A model generated the notes under the pieces. The model made no database searches. It was given only the letters and a program-made list of their open reading frames with translations, and was not told the origin of the DNA. Of a stretch of 64,000 nucleotides of DNA, positions 1 through 7,935 are shown one piece after another. The position numbers and the translations under genes are program-made. Numbering within the stretch: position 1 is the first letter of the stretch; every line of letters begins with the position of its first letter. This stretch comes from Sphingoaurantiacus capsulatus (GTDB lineage: Bacteria > Pseudomonadota > Alphaproteobacteria > Sphingomonadales > Sphingomonadaceae): positions 1 through 64,000 of the forward strand of contig NZ_JBHRXV010000006.1 in NCBI RefSeq assembly GCF_042648405.1, in the 5' to 3' direction.

Positions 1-473
1 GCGGGCTGATGCTCGCCTGGGTGTGCGACCTGATCGTCGCGTCGGAGGACGCCTTCTTCCAGGACCCCGTCGTCCGCATGGGCATCCCCGGCGTCGAATA
101 TTTCGCGCACGGCTTCGAGCTGCCGCCGCGTGTCGCCAAGGAATTCCTGCTGCTCGGCGAACGCATGCCCGCCAGCCGCGCCTACAATTTCGGCATGGTC
201 AACAGCGTCGTCCCGCGCGACGGCCTCGAGGAAGAGGTGCGCCGCATCGCCAACAAGCTGGCGGAGATGCCGCGCCTCGGCCTGTCGCTGACCAAGCAGG
301 CGATCAACCATGTCGAGGACCTGCGCGGCAAGCGCAGCGCCATGGACGCCGTGTTCCACATGCACCATTTCGCGCACGCCCAGAACGACCTCGTCTCGGG
401 CGACAGCCTTGCCGGCCTGACCGGCAAGTCGATGGCCTCGGCAAACAAGCAGGACGCCGGCAGCAAGAGCTGA
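1..473 (+). CDS. Enoyl-CoA hydratase/isomerase family protein, C-terminal part (5' end outside window)
   Basis: The reading frame is open from the window edge (first full codon at 3), so the N-terminal half is missing. The remaining ~156 residues have the crotonase-fold pattern: a cytosolic segment LAWVCDLIVASEDAFFQDP, then a helix with LPPRVAKEFLLLGERM and ASRAYNFGMVNSVVP, the usual 'A..a...GlVn.Vvp' region of the family. These enzymes hydrate or isomerise acyl-CoA thioesters. The gene converges on a thiolase 19 bp away, which fits a fatty-acid or aromatic acyl-CoA degradation context. The exact substrate cannot be told from the C-terminal half. The ATG at 9 is internal and should not be taken as the start. 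Confidence 0.85.
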   Translation, partial: GLMLAWVCDLIVASEDAFFQDPVVRMGIPGVEYFAHGFELPPRVAKEFLLLGERMPASRAYNFGMVNSVVPRDGLEEEVRRIANKLAEMPRLGLSLTKQAINHVEDLRGKRSAMDAVFHMHHFAHAQNDLVSGDSLAGLTGKSMASANKQDAGSKS

Positions 474-492
474 CCGGCGCCTGCACCTTCGC

Positions 493-1698
493 TTAGCGCG
501 GAATCTCGAACAGCCCGGCGGCGCCCATGCCGCCGGCGACGCACATCGACACCACGACATAGCGCGCGCCGCGGCGCTTGCCCTCGATCAGCGCGTGGCC
601 GACGAGGCGGCTGCCGGTCATGCCGAACGGATGGCCGATGGCGATGGCGCCGCCGTTGACGTTGAGCTTGGCCGGATCGATGCCGAGCTTGTCGCGACAG
701 TAGAGCGCCTGGCTGGCGAACGCCTCGTTCAGCTCGAAGAGGTCGATGTCGCTGAGCTTCAGCCCGGCGCGGTCGAGCAGCTTCGGGATAGCGAACACCG
801 GGCCGATGCCCATTTCCTCCGCCTTGCAACCGGCGACCTGAAAGCCGCGATACAGCCCGAGGATCGGCAGCCCTTCCTTCTCGGCGGTCGCCCGGTCCAT
901 CACCACCTGCGCCGAGGCGCCGTCCGACAGCTGGCTGGCGTTGCCGGCGGTGATGTGGCGGCCTTCCTTGACGACCAGCCCGTCCTTGAACACCGGCTTG
1001 AGGCCCGCCAGCGCCTCGACCGTCGTGCCGGCGCGCACACCCTCGTCGCGGTCGAGCGTCACCTGCTCCTTGCCCGCCTCGCTGCCGTCCTTCTCGAACA
1101 GCGCCTTGGTCACGGTGATCGGCGCGATCTCGGCGTCGAAGGCGCCGGCGGCCTGCGCGGCGGCGGCGCGGCGGTGGCTCTCGGCCGAGAACTCGTCCTG
1201 CGCCCCGCGGCTGACGCCGTAGCGGTCGGCGACAATCTCCGCCGTTTCGATCATCGCCATATAGGCATGGCGGTCGGCGGCGATCACCGCTTCCGATCGG
1301 TTGCGATAGGCCGGCGCGAACTTGTTGAGCGTCAGCGAGATGCTCTCCATCCCGCCCGCGACCGCGACGTCTATCTCATTGGCGATGATGCCGCGCGCGG
1401 CGAGCGCGATGGCGTTGAGGCCGGACGAGCATTTGCGGTCGAGTGTGAAGCCGCCCGTCGTGTCGGGCAGCACCGAGGTGTGCACCGCCAGCCGGCCAAG
1501 ATTGTAGCTCTGCGTGTTCCAGTGGTTGCCGACGCCGAGATAGACGTCGTCGACGCGCGCCGGGTCGATCCCCGCGCGCTCGATCGCCGCGTTGACGACA
1601 TGCGCCGCCAGAACCGGCGCCTCGGTATCGTTGAACGCGCCACGATAGGCCTTGCCAACCCCGGTGCGCGCGGTCGAGACGATGGCTGCTTCCCGCAT
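493..1698 (-). CDS. Acetyl-CoA C-acyltransferase (thiolase)
   Basis: A 401-residue cytosolic thiolase that cleaves 3-ketoacyl-CoA or condenses acetyl-CoA. All catalytic elements are present: the nucleophilic Cys90 in LDRKCSSGLNAIALA, His356 in GGAIAIGHPFGMTGS, and Cys386 in the C-terminal SMCVAGGMGA motif. The length is normal for the family. It starts MREAAIVSTARTGVGKAYRG, the standard thiolase N-terminus. It converges with the enoyl-CoA hydratase, and a 144-bp gap separates it from the divergent redoxin-MOSC gene. Degradative versus biosynthetic thiolase cannot be separated by eye; the neighbouring hydratase favours degradation. Confidence 0.93.
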   Translation of the reverse strand: MREAAIVSTARTGVGKAYRGAFNDTEAPVLAAHVVNAAIERAGIDPARVDDVYLGVGNHWNTQSYNLGRLAVHTSVLPDTTGGFTLDRKCSSGLNAIALAARGIIANEIDVAVAGGMESISLTLNKFAPAYRNRSEAVIAADRHAYMAMIETAEIVADRYGVSRGAQDEFSAESHRRAAAAQAAGAFDAEIAPITVTKALFEKDGSEAGKEQVTLDRDEGVRAGTTVEALAGLKPVFKDGLVVKEGRHITAGNASQLSDGASAQVVMDRATAEKEGLPILGLYRGFQVAGCKAEEMGIGPVFAIPKLLDRAGLKLSDIDLFELNEAFASQALYCRDKLGIDPAKLNVNGGAIAIGHPFGMTGSRLVGHALIEGKRRGARYVVVSMCVAGGMGAAGLFEIPR

Positions 1699-1842
1699 GA
1701 ATATTCTCCCGCTCAGGTTTGCGCCTCGCCTAGCAGCGCGAAGCGCGGAGCGACACCTGCCAAACGGCTAGGGCTTATCCCTAGGGATGAGCGACAAGCG
1801 CCGGGCGGCTTCCTAGATTCCATATCTAACAGGAGGTCATCC

Positions 1843-2817
1843 ATGATCACCCGCCTTGCCCCTGAATGGGAAACGACCGGCTGGCTCAACAGCGACACCC
1901 CGCTGTCGCTCGCCGCCTTCCGCGGCCGGCCCATCGTCGCCGCCGCCTTCCAGATGCTCTGCCCGGGCTGCGTCGCCCACACCATTCCGCAGCTCAACAA
2001 GGTGCGGCAGCTCTTCCCCGCCGACCAGGTCACCGTGCTCGGCTTGCACAGCGTGTTCGAGCATCATGAAGCGATGCGCGAGGAAAGCCTGCGCGCGTTC
2101 CTGCACGAGTACAAAGTGCAGTTCCCCGTCGCCATCGACCGGCACACGCCCGGCGAGGACATTCCGCTGACGATGCAGCGCTACCAGTTCCAGGGCACGC
2201 CGACCCTGATGCTGATCGACCGCGACGGCCGGCTGCGCCTGACCACGCTCGGCTTTGCCGGCGACGAACAGGGCGACCGCAAGCATCACGGCGGGCCGGA
2301 GAAGGCCGTCCACCATTATCCGCGCGATCACTATGCCTATTGGCGCGCGGCGATCGGCGACCATGCCAAGCTCGCCGCGCCCGGCGCCTTCGGCGAGAAT
2401 CTCGCCATCGCCGGGCTGACCGAGCGCGACGTCGCGGTCGGCGACCGCTTCCGGCTCGGCAGCGCGCTCATCGAGGCGTCGCAGGGACGGCAGCCCTGCT
2501 TCCGGCTCAACCTGCGCTTCGAGCTTCCAGATATGGCGCTGCGCATGCAGCAAAGCGGCCGCACCGGCTGGTATTATCGCATCGTCGAGGAGGGCGAGGT
2601 GCGCGCCGGTGACACGCTCGATCTCGTCGAGCGCCGCCTGCCCGACTGGACGATCGAACGGCTGTGGCGGAACCTCTACGTCCGCACCCTCGACCGCGAG
2701 GAGCTTCTCGCGATGGCCGCGGAGCCGCTGCTTCCCGAACGCTGGCGCGACATCGCCCGACGGCGGCTGCAGTCGGGCGATGTCGAGGACTGGACGCCGC
2801 GTCTCCGCGGCGCCTGA
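1843..2817 (+). CDS. Redoxin-MOSC fusion protein
   Basis: A 324-residue protein made of two families. Residues ~1-130 form a thioredoxin-like redoxin with the redox motif FQMLCPGC (Cys40, Cys43) and the terminal strand GTPTLMLIDRDG. Residues ~131-324 match the YiiM type of MOSC domain (molybdenum-cofactor sulfurase C-terminal-like): LGFAGDEQGDRKHHGGPEKA, then AFGENLAIAGL, the conserved MOSC cysteine (Cys219) in GRQPCFRLN, and a YiiM-like end VEDWTPRLRG. YiiM-type proteins reduce N-hydroxylated compounds with Moco. The redoxin ends early, and about 45 residues of the usual YiiM N-terminus are absent, so the join falls inside one shared segment, DGRLRLTTLG. The start ATG follows AGGAGG (1831-1836). 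Upstream in-frame codons are antisense to the thiolase. Fusion confidence is good; in vivo function is unknown. Confidence 0.85.
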   Translation: MITRLAPEWETTGWLNSDTPLSLAAFRGRPIVAAAFQMLCPGCVAHTIPQLNKVRQLFPADQVTVLGLHSVFEHHEAMREESLRAFLHEYKVQFPVAIDRHTPGEDIPLTMQRYQFQGTPTLMLIDRDGRLRLTTLGFAGDEQGDRKHHGGPEKAVHHYPRDHYAYWRAAIGDHAKLAAPGAFGENLAIAGLTERDVAVGDRFRLGSALIEASQGRQPCFRLNLRFELPDMALRMQQSGRTGWYYRIVEEGEVRAGDTLDLVERRLPDWTIERLWRNLYVRTLDREELLAMAAEPLLPERWRDIARRRLQSGDVEDWTPRLRGA

Positions 2818-2820
2818 GCC

Positions 2821-3651
2821 TTATTCCTCGATAAACGCGAGCAGGTCCGGGTTCACCACATCGGGGTGCGTCGTGCACAGCCCGTGCGGCAGCCCCTCAT
2901 AGGTCTTCAGCCGGCCGTTGCGCAGCAGCTTCACCGCCAGCGGCGCGGAGTCGGCATAGGGCACGATCTGGTCGTCGTCGCCGTGCATCACCAGCACCGG
3001 CACCTCGATCGCCTTCAGATCGTCGGTAAAGTCGGTTTCGCTGAACGCCTTGATGCAGTCGTAGTGCGCCTTGGCGCCGCCCATCATGCCCTGCCGCCAC
3101 CAATTGTCGATGACGCCCTGATCGACCTCCGCGCCCGGCCGGTTGTAGCCGTAGAACGGCCCCGCCGGCACATCGACGAAGAATTGCGCGCGGTTGTCGA
3201 CGAGCGACTGGCGGAAGCCGTCGAACACCTCGATCGGCAGGCCGCCGGGGTTATTCTCCGACTTGACCATGATCGGCGGCACCGCGCCGATCAGCACCGC
3301 CTTGGCCACACGGCCCGGCTTGGCGCGCGCCACATAATGCGCGACCTCGCCGCCCCCGGTTGAATGGCCGATGTGGATGGCACCCTTCAGGTCGAGCGCG
3401 TCGGTCAACGCGGCGACGTCGGCGGCATAGGTGTCCATCTCGTTGCCGTCGTCGGTCTGCGTCGAGCGGCCATGGCCGCGGCGGTCGTGCGCGATGACGC
3501 GATAGCCCTTCAGGCGGAAGAACATCATCTGATTGTCCCAGTCGTCGGCCGACAGCGGCCAGCCGTGGTGGAACATGATCGGCGTCGCGTCTTTCGGACC
3601 CCAGTCCTTGTAGAAGATCTCGACGCCGTCGGTGGTGGTGATGAAGGGCAT
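2821..3651 (-). CDS. Alpha/beta hydrolase (non-heme chloroperoxidase/arylesterase type)
   Basis: A 276-residue cytosolic alpha/beta hydrolase of the cofactor-free haloperoxidase/perhydrolase group. It starts MPFITTTDGVEIFYKDWGPK and shows the oxyanion loop HHGWPLSADDWD, the nucleophile elbow IGHSTGGGE (Ser97), the acid loop MHGDDDQIVP and the histidine loop GLPHGLCTTH. The length is usual for the family. The chosen ATG (3651) follows AAAGGAG; longer in-frame extension upstream is non-coding. It lies 35 bp downstream of the secreted protein gene on the same strand, so the two are probably co-transcribed. The 3' end is 3 bp from the end of the convergent fusion gene. The natural substrate is not predictable. 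Confidence 0.9.
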   Translation of the reverse strand: MPFITTTDGVEIFYKDWGPKDATPIMFHHGWPLSADDWDNQMMFFRLKGYRVIAHDRRGHGRSTQTDDGNEMDTYAADVAALTDALDLKGAIHIGHSTGGGEVAHYVARAKPGRVAKAVLIGAVPPIMVKSENNPGGLPIEVFDGFRQSLVDNRAQFFVDVPAGPFYGYNRPGAEVDQGVIDNWWRQGMMGGAKAHYDCIKAFSETDFTDDLKAIEVPVLVMHGDDDQIVPYADSAPLAVKLLRNGRLKTYEGLPHGLCTTHPDVVNPDLLAFIEE

Positions 3652-3686
3652 GGTCGACTCCTTTCGCAAAGAATGTGGGTACCGGG

Positions 3687-4403
3687 TTACCGCTTGATGA
3701 TGCCGGGCAGGCTCAGGTCGCCCGAGGCAACGTCGAAAACATCGGCGATACACAGCAGCGGCGCGTGGAGGTTGGCGTTGACCTTCAGCGCCGAGGTGAC
3801 GCCGTCGAAACGGATACCCGCGGTCGCGCCGATCACGCTCGCCGGCACGCGCACCTCGACGATATCGGTCTCGAGCGTCGTCGGATAAGTGGGGCTGTCG
3901 ATGAGCAGTGGTACGTTGGGCCACGTCGGCGGCAGCTTGGGCTTGGCGCCTTCCGGAATATCCTTCACCTTCAGCGCGCCCTTGCCGCAGGCGTCGTCAG
4001 GGCCGAGCACCACCCAGTGCGGGTGCCAGACATGGCGGTTGACCGCGCCATAGGCGGCGTCGTCGAAGTCGGGATGGAAGGTGACGGCGAGCGCGAGGAT
4101 GCCCTGGGCGGCGTCGAAGCCGACAGCGGCGCTGTCGATCGTCGTCGGCCAGACGTAGGAATAGACGGCACTGCCGGCGAACTGGCCGGTCGCCTTCGGG
4201 CGCAGCGCGCCGGCCTTGCCGCGCACCTGCACCTTGAACAGCACATCGGCGCCGTCGCTCTTCACCTCGGTGCGGATGATGTCGAACGACGCCTCGATCT
4301 TCTCGTTCACCGCCGAGGCGATATGGCCTTCATGCTGCGCGAGCGCAGGCGCGGCGACGAGGCAGAGGGCGGCGGCGAGCGGAGCAAGGCGAGGCAGGGT
4401 CAC
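3687..4403 (-). CDS. Exported protein of unknown function
   Basis: A 238-residue protein with a clear Sec signal peptide (LPRLAPLAAALCLVAAPALA, cleavage before QHEGH). The mature part is rich in beta-type sequence, has two Cys (in DDACGKG and LLCIAD) and a His/Trp-rich stretch NRHVWHPHWVVLGP, but I recognise no family. GTG at 4403 is chosen because AAAGGAGG lies 8 nt upstream and the signal peptide begins there; a longer ATG form to 4487 would bury the signal peptide. It is probably periplasmic and co-transcribed with the downstream hydrolase. A metal-binding role for the HEGH and HPHW residues is possible but unproven. Confidence 0.8.
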   Translation of the reverse strand: MTLPRLAPLAAALCLVAAPALAQHEGHIASAVNEKIEASFDIIRTEVKSDGADVLFKVQVRGKAGALRPKATGQFAGSAVYSYVWPTTIDSAAVGFDAAQGILALAVTFHPDFDDAAYGAVNRHVWHPHWVVLGPDDACGKGALKVKDIPEGAKPKLPPTWPNVPLLIDSPTYPTTLETDIVEVRVPASVIGATAGIRFDGVTSALKVNANLHAPLLCIADVFDVASGDLSLPGIIKR

Positions 4404-4641
4404 GGGCAATTCCTCCTTTGATGTTGCAGGGGAAATTGCCGGATTGCCGGTGCCTGATCGATCAGACGCTTCGGTCGCCGCGCTCACACCAAAGTATGGA
4501 CGGCCCCATACTTACCTCCGGCACCGGCATGCCCGGTCGTGGCTTCATCCATGCAGTTCGTCGTTTTGGCTTTGCTATCGGCGCCGGCGAGGCAGACCCT
4601 CATTGTCGGGCGTCCGCGCCCCGATAACGAGGGAGAGGATC

Positions 4642-5220
4642 ATGGCGAAGTATCTGTCGCTGGGCGCGACCGCCGTCGCCGCCGCGCTGCTGCTGTCGGC
4701 AATGCCGGCGCAGGCGGCCGTTCGCGTGCTCGGATCGACGATGGCGAAGGGCTGCTATTTGGCCGCCAAGGCCGAGCGCGCCTCCGCCGAAGGGCTGAAG
4801 ACCTGCAACGACTCGCTCGCCCAGGAAGCGCTGTCGCGCCGCGACCAGGCCGCCACCAAGGTCAACCGCGGCATCCTCAAGATGTACGACCGCGACTATG
4901 CCGACGCGCTCGAGGATTATGAGGCGGCACTGGCGGCCGAACCGAACATGGCGGAGGCGCACGTCAACCGCGGCATCGCCATCCTGCGCCTCGGCCAGCC
5001 GGGCGCCGCGGAAACCGCGTCGGCGGCGTTCACCCGCGGCATCGAGCTGGCGACCGAGAAGCCCGAGATCGCCCACTATATGCGCGCCATCGCCAACGAG
5101 ATGCTCGGCGACGCCAAGGGCGCCTATCTCGACTATCGCCGCTCGGCCGAACTGAAGCCGTCGTGGAGCGACCCGCGCAACCAGCTCCAGCGCTTCCGGG
5201 TGACGAAGGCCTCGAATTAG
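4642..5220 (+). CDS. Exported TPR-repeat protein
   Basis: A 192-residue protein with a signal peptide (GATAVAAALLLSAMPAQA) followed by tetratricopeptide repeats from about residue 70 on: TKVNRGILKMYDRDYADALE, EAHVNRGIAILRLGQPGAAE and AHYMRAIANEMLGDAKGAYL, each with the small/aromatic TPR pattern. It probably acts as a periplasmic protein-protein adaptor. ATG 4642 follows GAGGGAGAGGA. A large in-frame upstream extension is non-coding. There is no operon partner on this strand; a 238-bp gap upstream separates it from the divergent exported protein. The partner is unknown. Confidence 0.85.
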   Translation: MAKYLSLGATAVAAALLLSAMPAQAAVRVLGSTMAKGCYLAAKAERASAEGLKTCNDSLAQEALSRRDQAATKVNRGILKMYDRDYADALEDYEAALAAEPNMAEAHVNRGIAILRLGQPGAAETASAAFTRGIELATEKPEIAHYMRAIANEMLGDAKGAYLDYRRSAELKPSWSDPRNQLQRFRVTKASN

Positions 5221-5349
5221 GGTCTGAATTCGATAAGAATGGCGCTCGAGCAGCGGGGCAAGATCGGTCGAGTCCGCCGCGATGCCGGTGCCCGTCCGCC
5301 TGTCGAGCCAGGCCTCATCGTCGGGGACACCCCTGACGCCAGGTGAGGG

Positions 5350-6432
5350 TCAAGCGGCGAGATTCTGCGGCCTGTCCTGAAGCAGCAGTGGCGCGGCCTC
5401 GCGGCACGGCGCGAGGCCGCTGAAGAACTGGTCAGTGCAGCGGTCCCAGCTATAACGCCGCCCCTCCGCCGTGCAGGCTTCGCGCTCGGCGCTCAGCGCG
5501 AGCGCGATCGCCGCGTCGAGGTCGTCGTCGAGCGCGCCGATCCGCTTGTCGCCGCCGAAGGTGCCGAGGCCGTCGCAGCCAATGATGTCGATCGGCCCGC
5601 GCGTCGGGAAGGCCGCCACCGGCACACCGCTCGCCAGCGCCTCGATGTTCACGAGGCCGAAGGTGTCGGTGTGGCTGGGGAAGACGAACACGTCCGCCGC
5701 GGCATAGGCCGCCGCCAGCTCGCGCCCGTGCAGCGCGCCGAGGAAATGCGCGTCCGGATAGCGCGCCGCCAGCTCGGCGCGCGCCGGCCCGTCGCCGACC
5801 ACCACCTTGGTGCCGACGGCCCTGGTATCGAGAAAGGCGGCGATGTTCTTTTCCACCGCGACACGCCCGACATAGAGTTGCAGCGGCCGCGGCAGCCCGG
5901 CCATCGCCGGCAGCGGCGCCGCATCGGGCGCGAACAGGTCGAGATCGACGCCGCGCGACCAGGCATGCGTCTGCGGCAGGCCGCGCTCGGCCAGCTCGGC
6001 GGCAAGCGAGGGCGTCGCGACGAAGATGCGCGTCGCCGGCCCATGGAAGCGCCGCAGCACCGGCCAGAACCAGTCGGCGGGCAGCCCGGTGCGCATCGAC
6101 ACATAATCGGGGAAACGCGTGTGGAAGGAGGTGGTGAACGGCCGGCCCTGTTTGAGGCACCAGCGCCGCGCCGCCCAGCCGATCGGTCCCTCGGTCGCGA
6201 TATGCACCGCATCGGCATCGAGCGCATCGAGCCGCCGCGCCACCGCGCCGCCGCAACCGATCGCCAGGCGGATCTCGGGGTAGCTGGGGCAGGGGAAATT
6301 GCGGAACAGGTCGGGCGTGATCGTTTCCACCTCATGGCCGCGGCCGCGCAGCAAGCCGACGGTGGTGGAGAGCGTGCGGACGACGCCGTTCACTTGCGGA
6401 GCCCAGGCGTCGGTGGCGAGCGCGATCTTCAT
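5350..6432 (-). CDS. Glycosyltransferase family 4 (MgtA/SqdX-like)
   Basis: A 360-residue GT-B glycosyltransferase. The N-terminus MKIALATDAWAPQVNGVVRT is the typical start of GT4 enzymes that glycosylate diacylglycerol lipids. The acceptor-domain segment FTTSFHTRFPDYVS and the sugar-nucleotide segment PLQLYVGRVAVEKNI are present, as is the EX7E-like motif FGLVNIEALASGVPV. It probably transfers a hexose or mannose at the cytoplasmic face of the inner membrane. ATG 6432 is preferred over an in-frame ATG at 6462 by family alignment; neither has a strong Shine-Dalgarno sequence. It is divergent from the PmtA-like gene across an A+T-rich gap with a palindrome, suggesting a membrane-lipid role. 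Donor and acceptor are unknown. Confidence 0.88.
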   Translation of the reverse strand: MKIALATDAWAPQVNGVVRTLSTTVGLLRGRGHEVETITPDLFRNFPCPSYPEIRLAIGCGGAVARRLDALDADAVHIATEGPIGWAARRWCLKQGRPFTTSFHTRFPDYVSMRTGLPADWFWPVLRRFHGPATRIFVATPSLAAELAERGLPQTHAWSRGVDLDLFAPDAAPLPAMAGLPRPLQLYVGRVAVEKNIAAFLDTRAVGTKVVVGDGPARAELAARYPDAHFLGALHGRELAAAYAAADVFVFPSHTDTFGLVNIEALASGVPVAAFPTRGPIDIIGCDGLGTFGGDKRIGALDDDLDAAIALALSAEREACTAEGRRYSWDRCTDQFFSGLAPCREAAPLLLQDRPQNLAA

Positions 6433-6462
6433 GCGGCAGGAGCTTCCCAAGTTGAAGCACAT

Positions 6463-6478
6463 AAAGCCGATCGGCTTT
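6463..6478. promoter_or_regulatory. 16-bp perfect palindrome in divergent promoter region
   Basis: AAAGCCGATCGGCTTT is a perfect 16-bp palindrome, 30 bp upstream of the glycosyltransferase start and ~200 bp upstream of the methyltransferase start. It sits at the edge of a strikingly A+T-rich stretch (6541-6600 is 23/60 G+C) in an otherwise very G+C-rich window. It is a candidate operator for a dimeric regulator controlling both directions. No regulator gene is adjacent, and no exact second copy was noticed. Confidence 0.4.
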
Positions 6479-6676
6479 CACAGTAGAAAGCAAATCCTGG
6501 TGTCGCTTTCATGACGTATCTGCGACGATTTTATGAACCGGCAACAAATCTTGGAAAATCCATTCAAATTTCGGCAATGTATTTGTCGCAGGCTTTACTG
6601 AAACACCATTGTAGCAATGCGGCGCGATGGAGGCTTCACAACCGCCCTTTCAGGGCCAAGGGAAGGCCGTGCGCCG

Positions 6677-7342
6677 ATGCCGGAGTTGCTGCAACTGGAT
6701 CGCGTCGTCGGCGCTTATGCCAAATGGGCACCGATCTACGACCTCGTGTTCGGGCCGGTGTTCCGCCAGGGCCGGCGCGCCGCGATCGACGCGGCGGAGA
6801 ACATTGGCGGCCGCATCCTCGAGGTCGGCGTCGGCACCGGCATCTCGCTTCCCGGCTATTCACCCGTCAACCGCATCACCGGCGTCGATATCTCCGAGCC
6901 GATGCTGGCGAAGGCGCGCCGCCGCGTCGCCGCGCTCGGGCTCGACCATATCGAGCGCATCGACGTCATGGATGCCGAGCGGCTCGACTTCGCCGACGAC
7001 AGCTTCGACGTCGCGGTCGCGCAATATGTGATCACCGCGGTGCCGCACCCCGAGCGCGCGCTCGACGAGCTGGCGCGGGTGGTGCGTCCGGGCGGCGAGA
7101 TCGTCATCACCACGCGCGTCGGCGCGGGCGACGGCATGCGCGGCGCGATCGAGAAGGTGATGATGCCGGTCACCGGTCGCCTCGGCTTCCGCACCGATTT
7201 TCCGTGGACGCGCTACCTCGACTGGATGGCGCAAAACCCCAGCGTCGAACTGGTCGAGCGCCGCGAGCTGCCGCCGCTCGGCCATTTCGCGCTCCTCCGC
7301 TTCCGCAAGCTCAACCCCGCCGCCAGGGAGATCCTGCAATGA
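6677..7342 (+). CDS. Class I SAM methyltransferase, PmtA-like (phosphatidylethanolamine N-methyltransferase type)
   Basis: A 221-residue SAM methyltransferase. It has the N-terminal YAKWAPIYDLVFGPVF typical of bacterial PmtA/UbiE-like lipid methyltransferases, motif I ILEVGVGTGISLPGY, motif post-I ITGVDISEPML and DVAVAQYVITAVPHP. PmtA converts phosphatidylethanolamine to phosphatidylcholine at the inner membrane. ATG 6677 (MPELLQLDRV) is chosen; an earlier in-frame ATG at 6617 adds an atypical tail. It overlaps the next gene by 4 bp (ATGA). Two genes farther on is a phosphatidylserine decarboxylase, which would make its substrate. The PmtA assignment is by motif and context; UbiE-like activity is the alternative. 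Confidence 0.82.
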   Translation: MPELLQLDRVVGAYAKWAPIYDLVFGPVFRQGRRAAIDAAENIGGRILEVGVGTGISLPGYSPVNRITGVDISEPMLAKARRRVAALGLDHIERIDVMDAERLDFADDSFDVAVAQYVITAVPHPERALDELARVVRPGGEIVITTRVGAGDGMRGAIEKVMMPVTGRLGFRTDFPWTRYLDWMAQNPSVELVERRELPPLGHFALLRFRKLNPAAREILQ

Positions 7343-7935
7343 CCAGCTTTGCCGCCATGCTCGACGAACAGCGCTGGGACGACCATCGCTACTATCACCA
7401 CAGCCTTATCAACCAGAGCCTGCACATGCTGAGCGCGTGCACCTTCGTCGCGGCCTATGTCGCGGCGTTCTGGGACCCGGCGCTGGCGACGCTCGTCGCC
7501 TGGATCGTCGCAATGACCAGCCGGCAGATCGGCCATTTCTTCTTCGAGCCGAAGACCTACGACACGGTCAACCAGGCGACCCACGACCATAAGGAAGCGA
7601 TCAAGGTCGGCTTCAACCTGAAGCGTAAGTGGATCCTGATGACGCTGTGGGCGGCCTCGCCCTTGCTGCTGGTCGCCGACCCTTCGCTATTCGGCTTGCT
7701 CGAGCCGCACGGCTCGGCGCTCGAGTTTGCGCGCAACGTCGGCTGGCTGTGGCTGGCGCTCGGTCTCGGCGGTCTCGTCGGCCGCACCGTGCAGTTGTTC
7801 TTCATCCGCGACGTGCAGACCGGCCTCGTCTGGGCGACCAAGATCGTCAGCGATCCGTTCAACGATATCCGCCTCTACCACCGCGCCCCGCTGCGGCTGC
7901 TCCGCGGCGAGCGGTTTGACGCGCCCGCGCACTGA
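7339..7935 (+). CDS. Integral membrane protein, DUF962/Mpo1-like
   Basis: A 198-residue protein with about four hydrophobic segments and conserved-looking polar residues: YYHHSLINQSLH near the N-terminus and SRQIGHFFFEPK after the second segment. This His/Asn-x-H plus IGH-F-E layout resembles DUF962/Mpo1, the Fe-dependent dioxygenase family that alpha-oxidises 2-hydroxy fatty acids in yeast. Sphingomonads make sphingolipids, so a lipid-oxidation role is attractive but is inference. It is translationally coupled to the methyltransferase. Its last 249 nt lie antisense to the open frame of the aminotransferase gene; base for base, the conserved membrane topology makes this strand the real coding one here. 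Confidence 0.65.
   Translation: MTSFAAMLDEQRWDDHRYYHHSLINQSLHMLSACTFVAAYVAAFWDPALATLVAWIVAMTSRQIGHFFFEPKTYDTVNQATHDHKEAIKVGFNLKRKWILMTLWAASPLLLVADPSLFGLLEPHGSALEFARNVGWLWLALGLGGLVGRTVQLFFIRDVQTGLVWATKIVSDPFNDIRLYHRAPLRLLRGERFDAPAH

Noticed and set aside
595..1842. Long in-frame 5' extension of the redoxin-MOSC gene
   Set aside because: It is antisense to a fully motif-complete thiolase, and the strong AGGAGG plus ATG at 1843 begins the recognisable redoxin domain.
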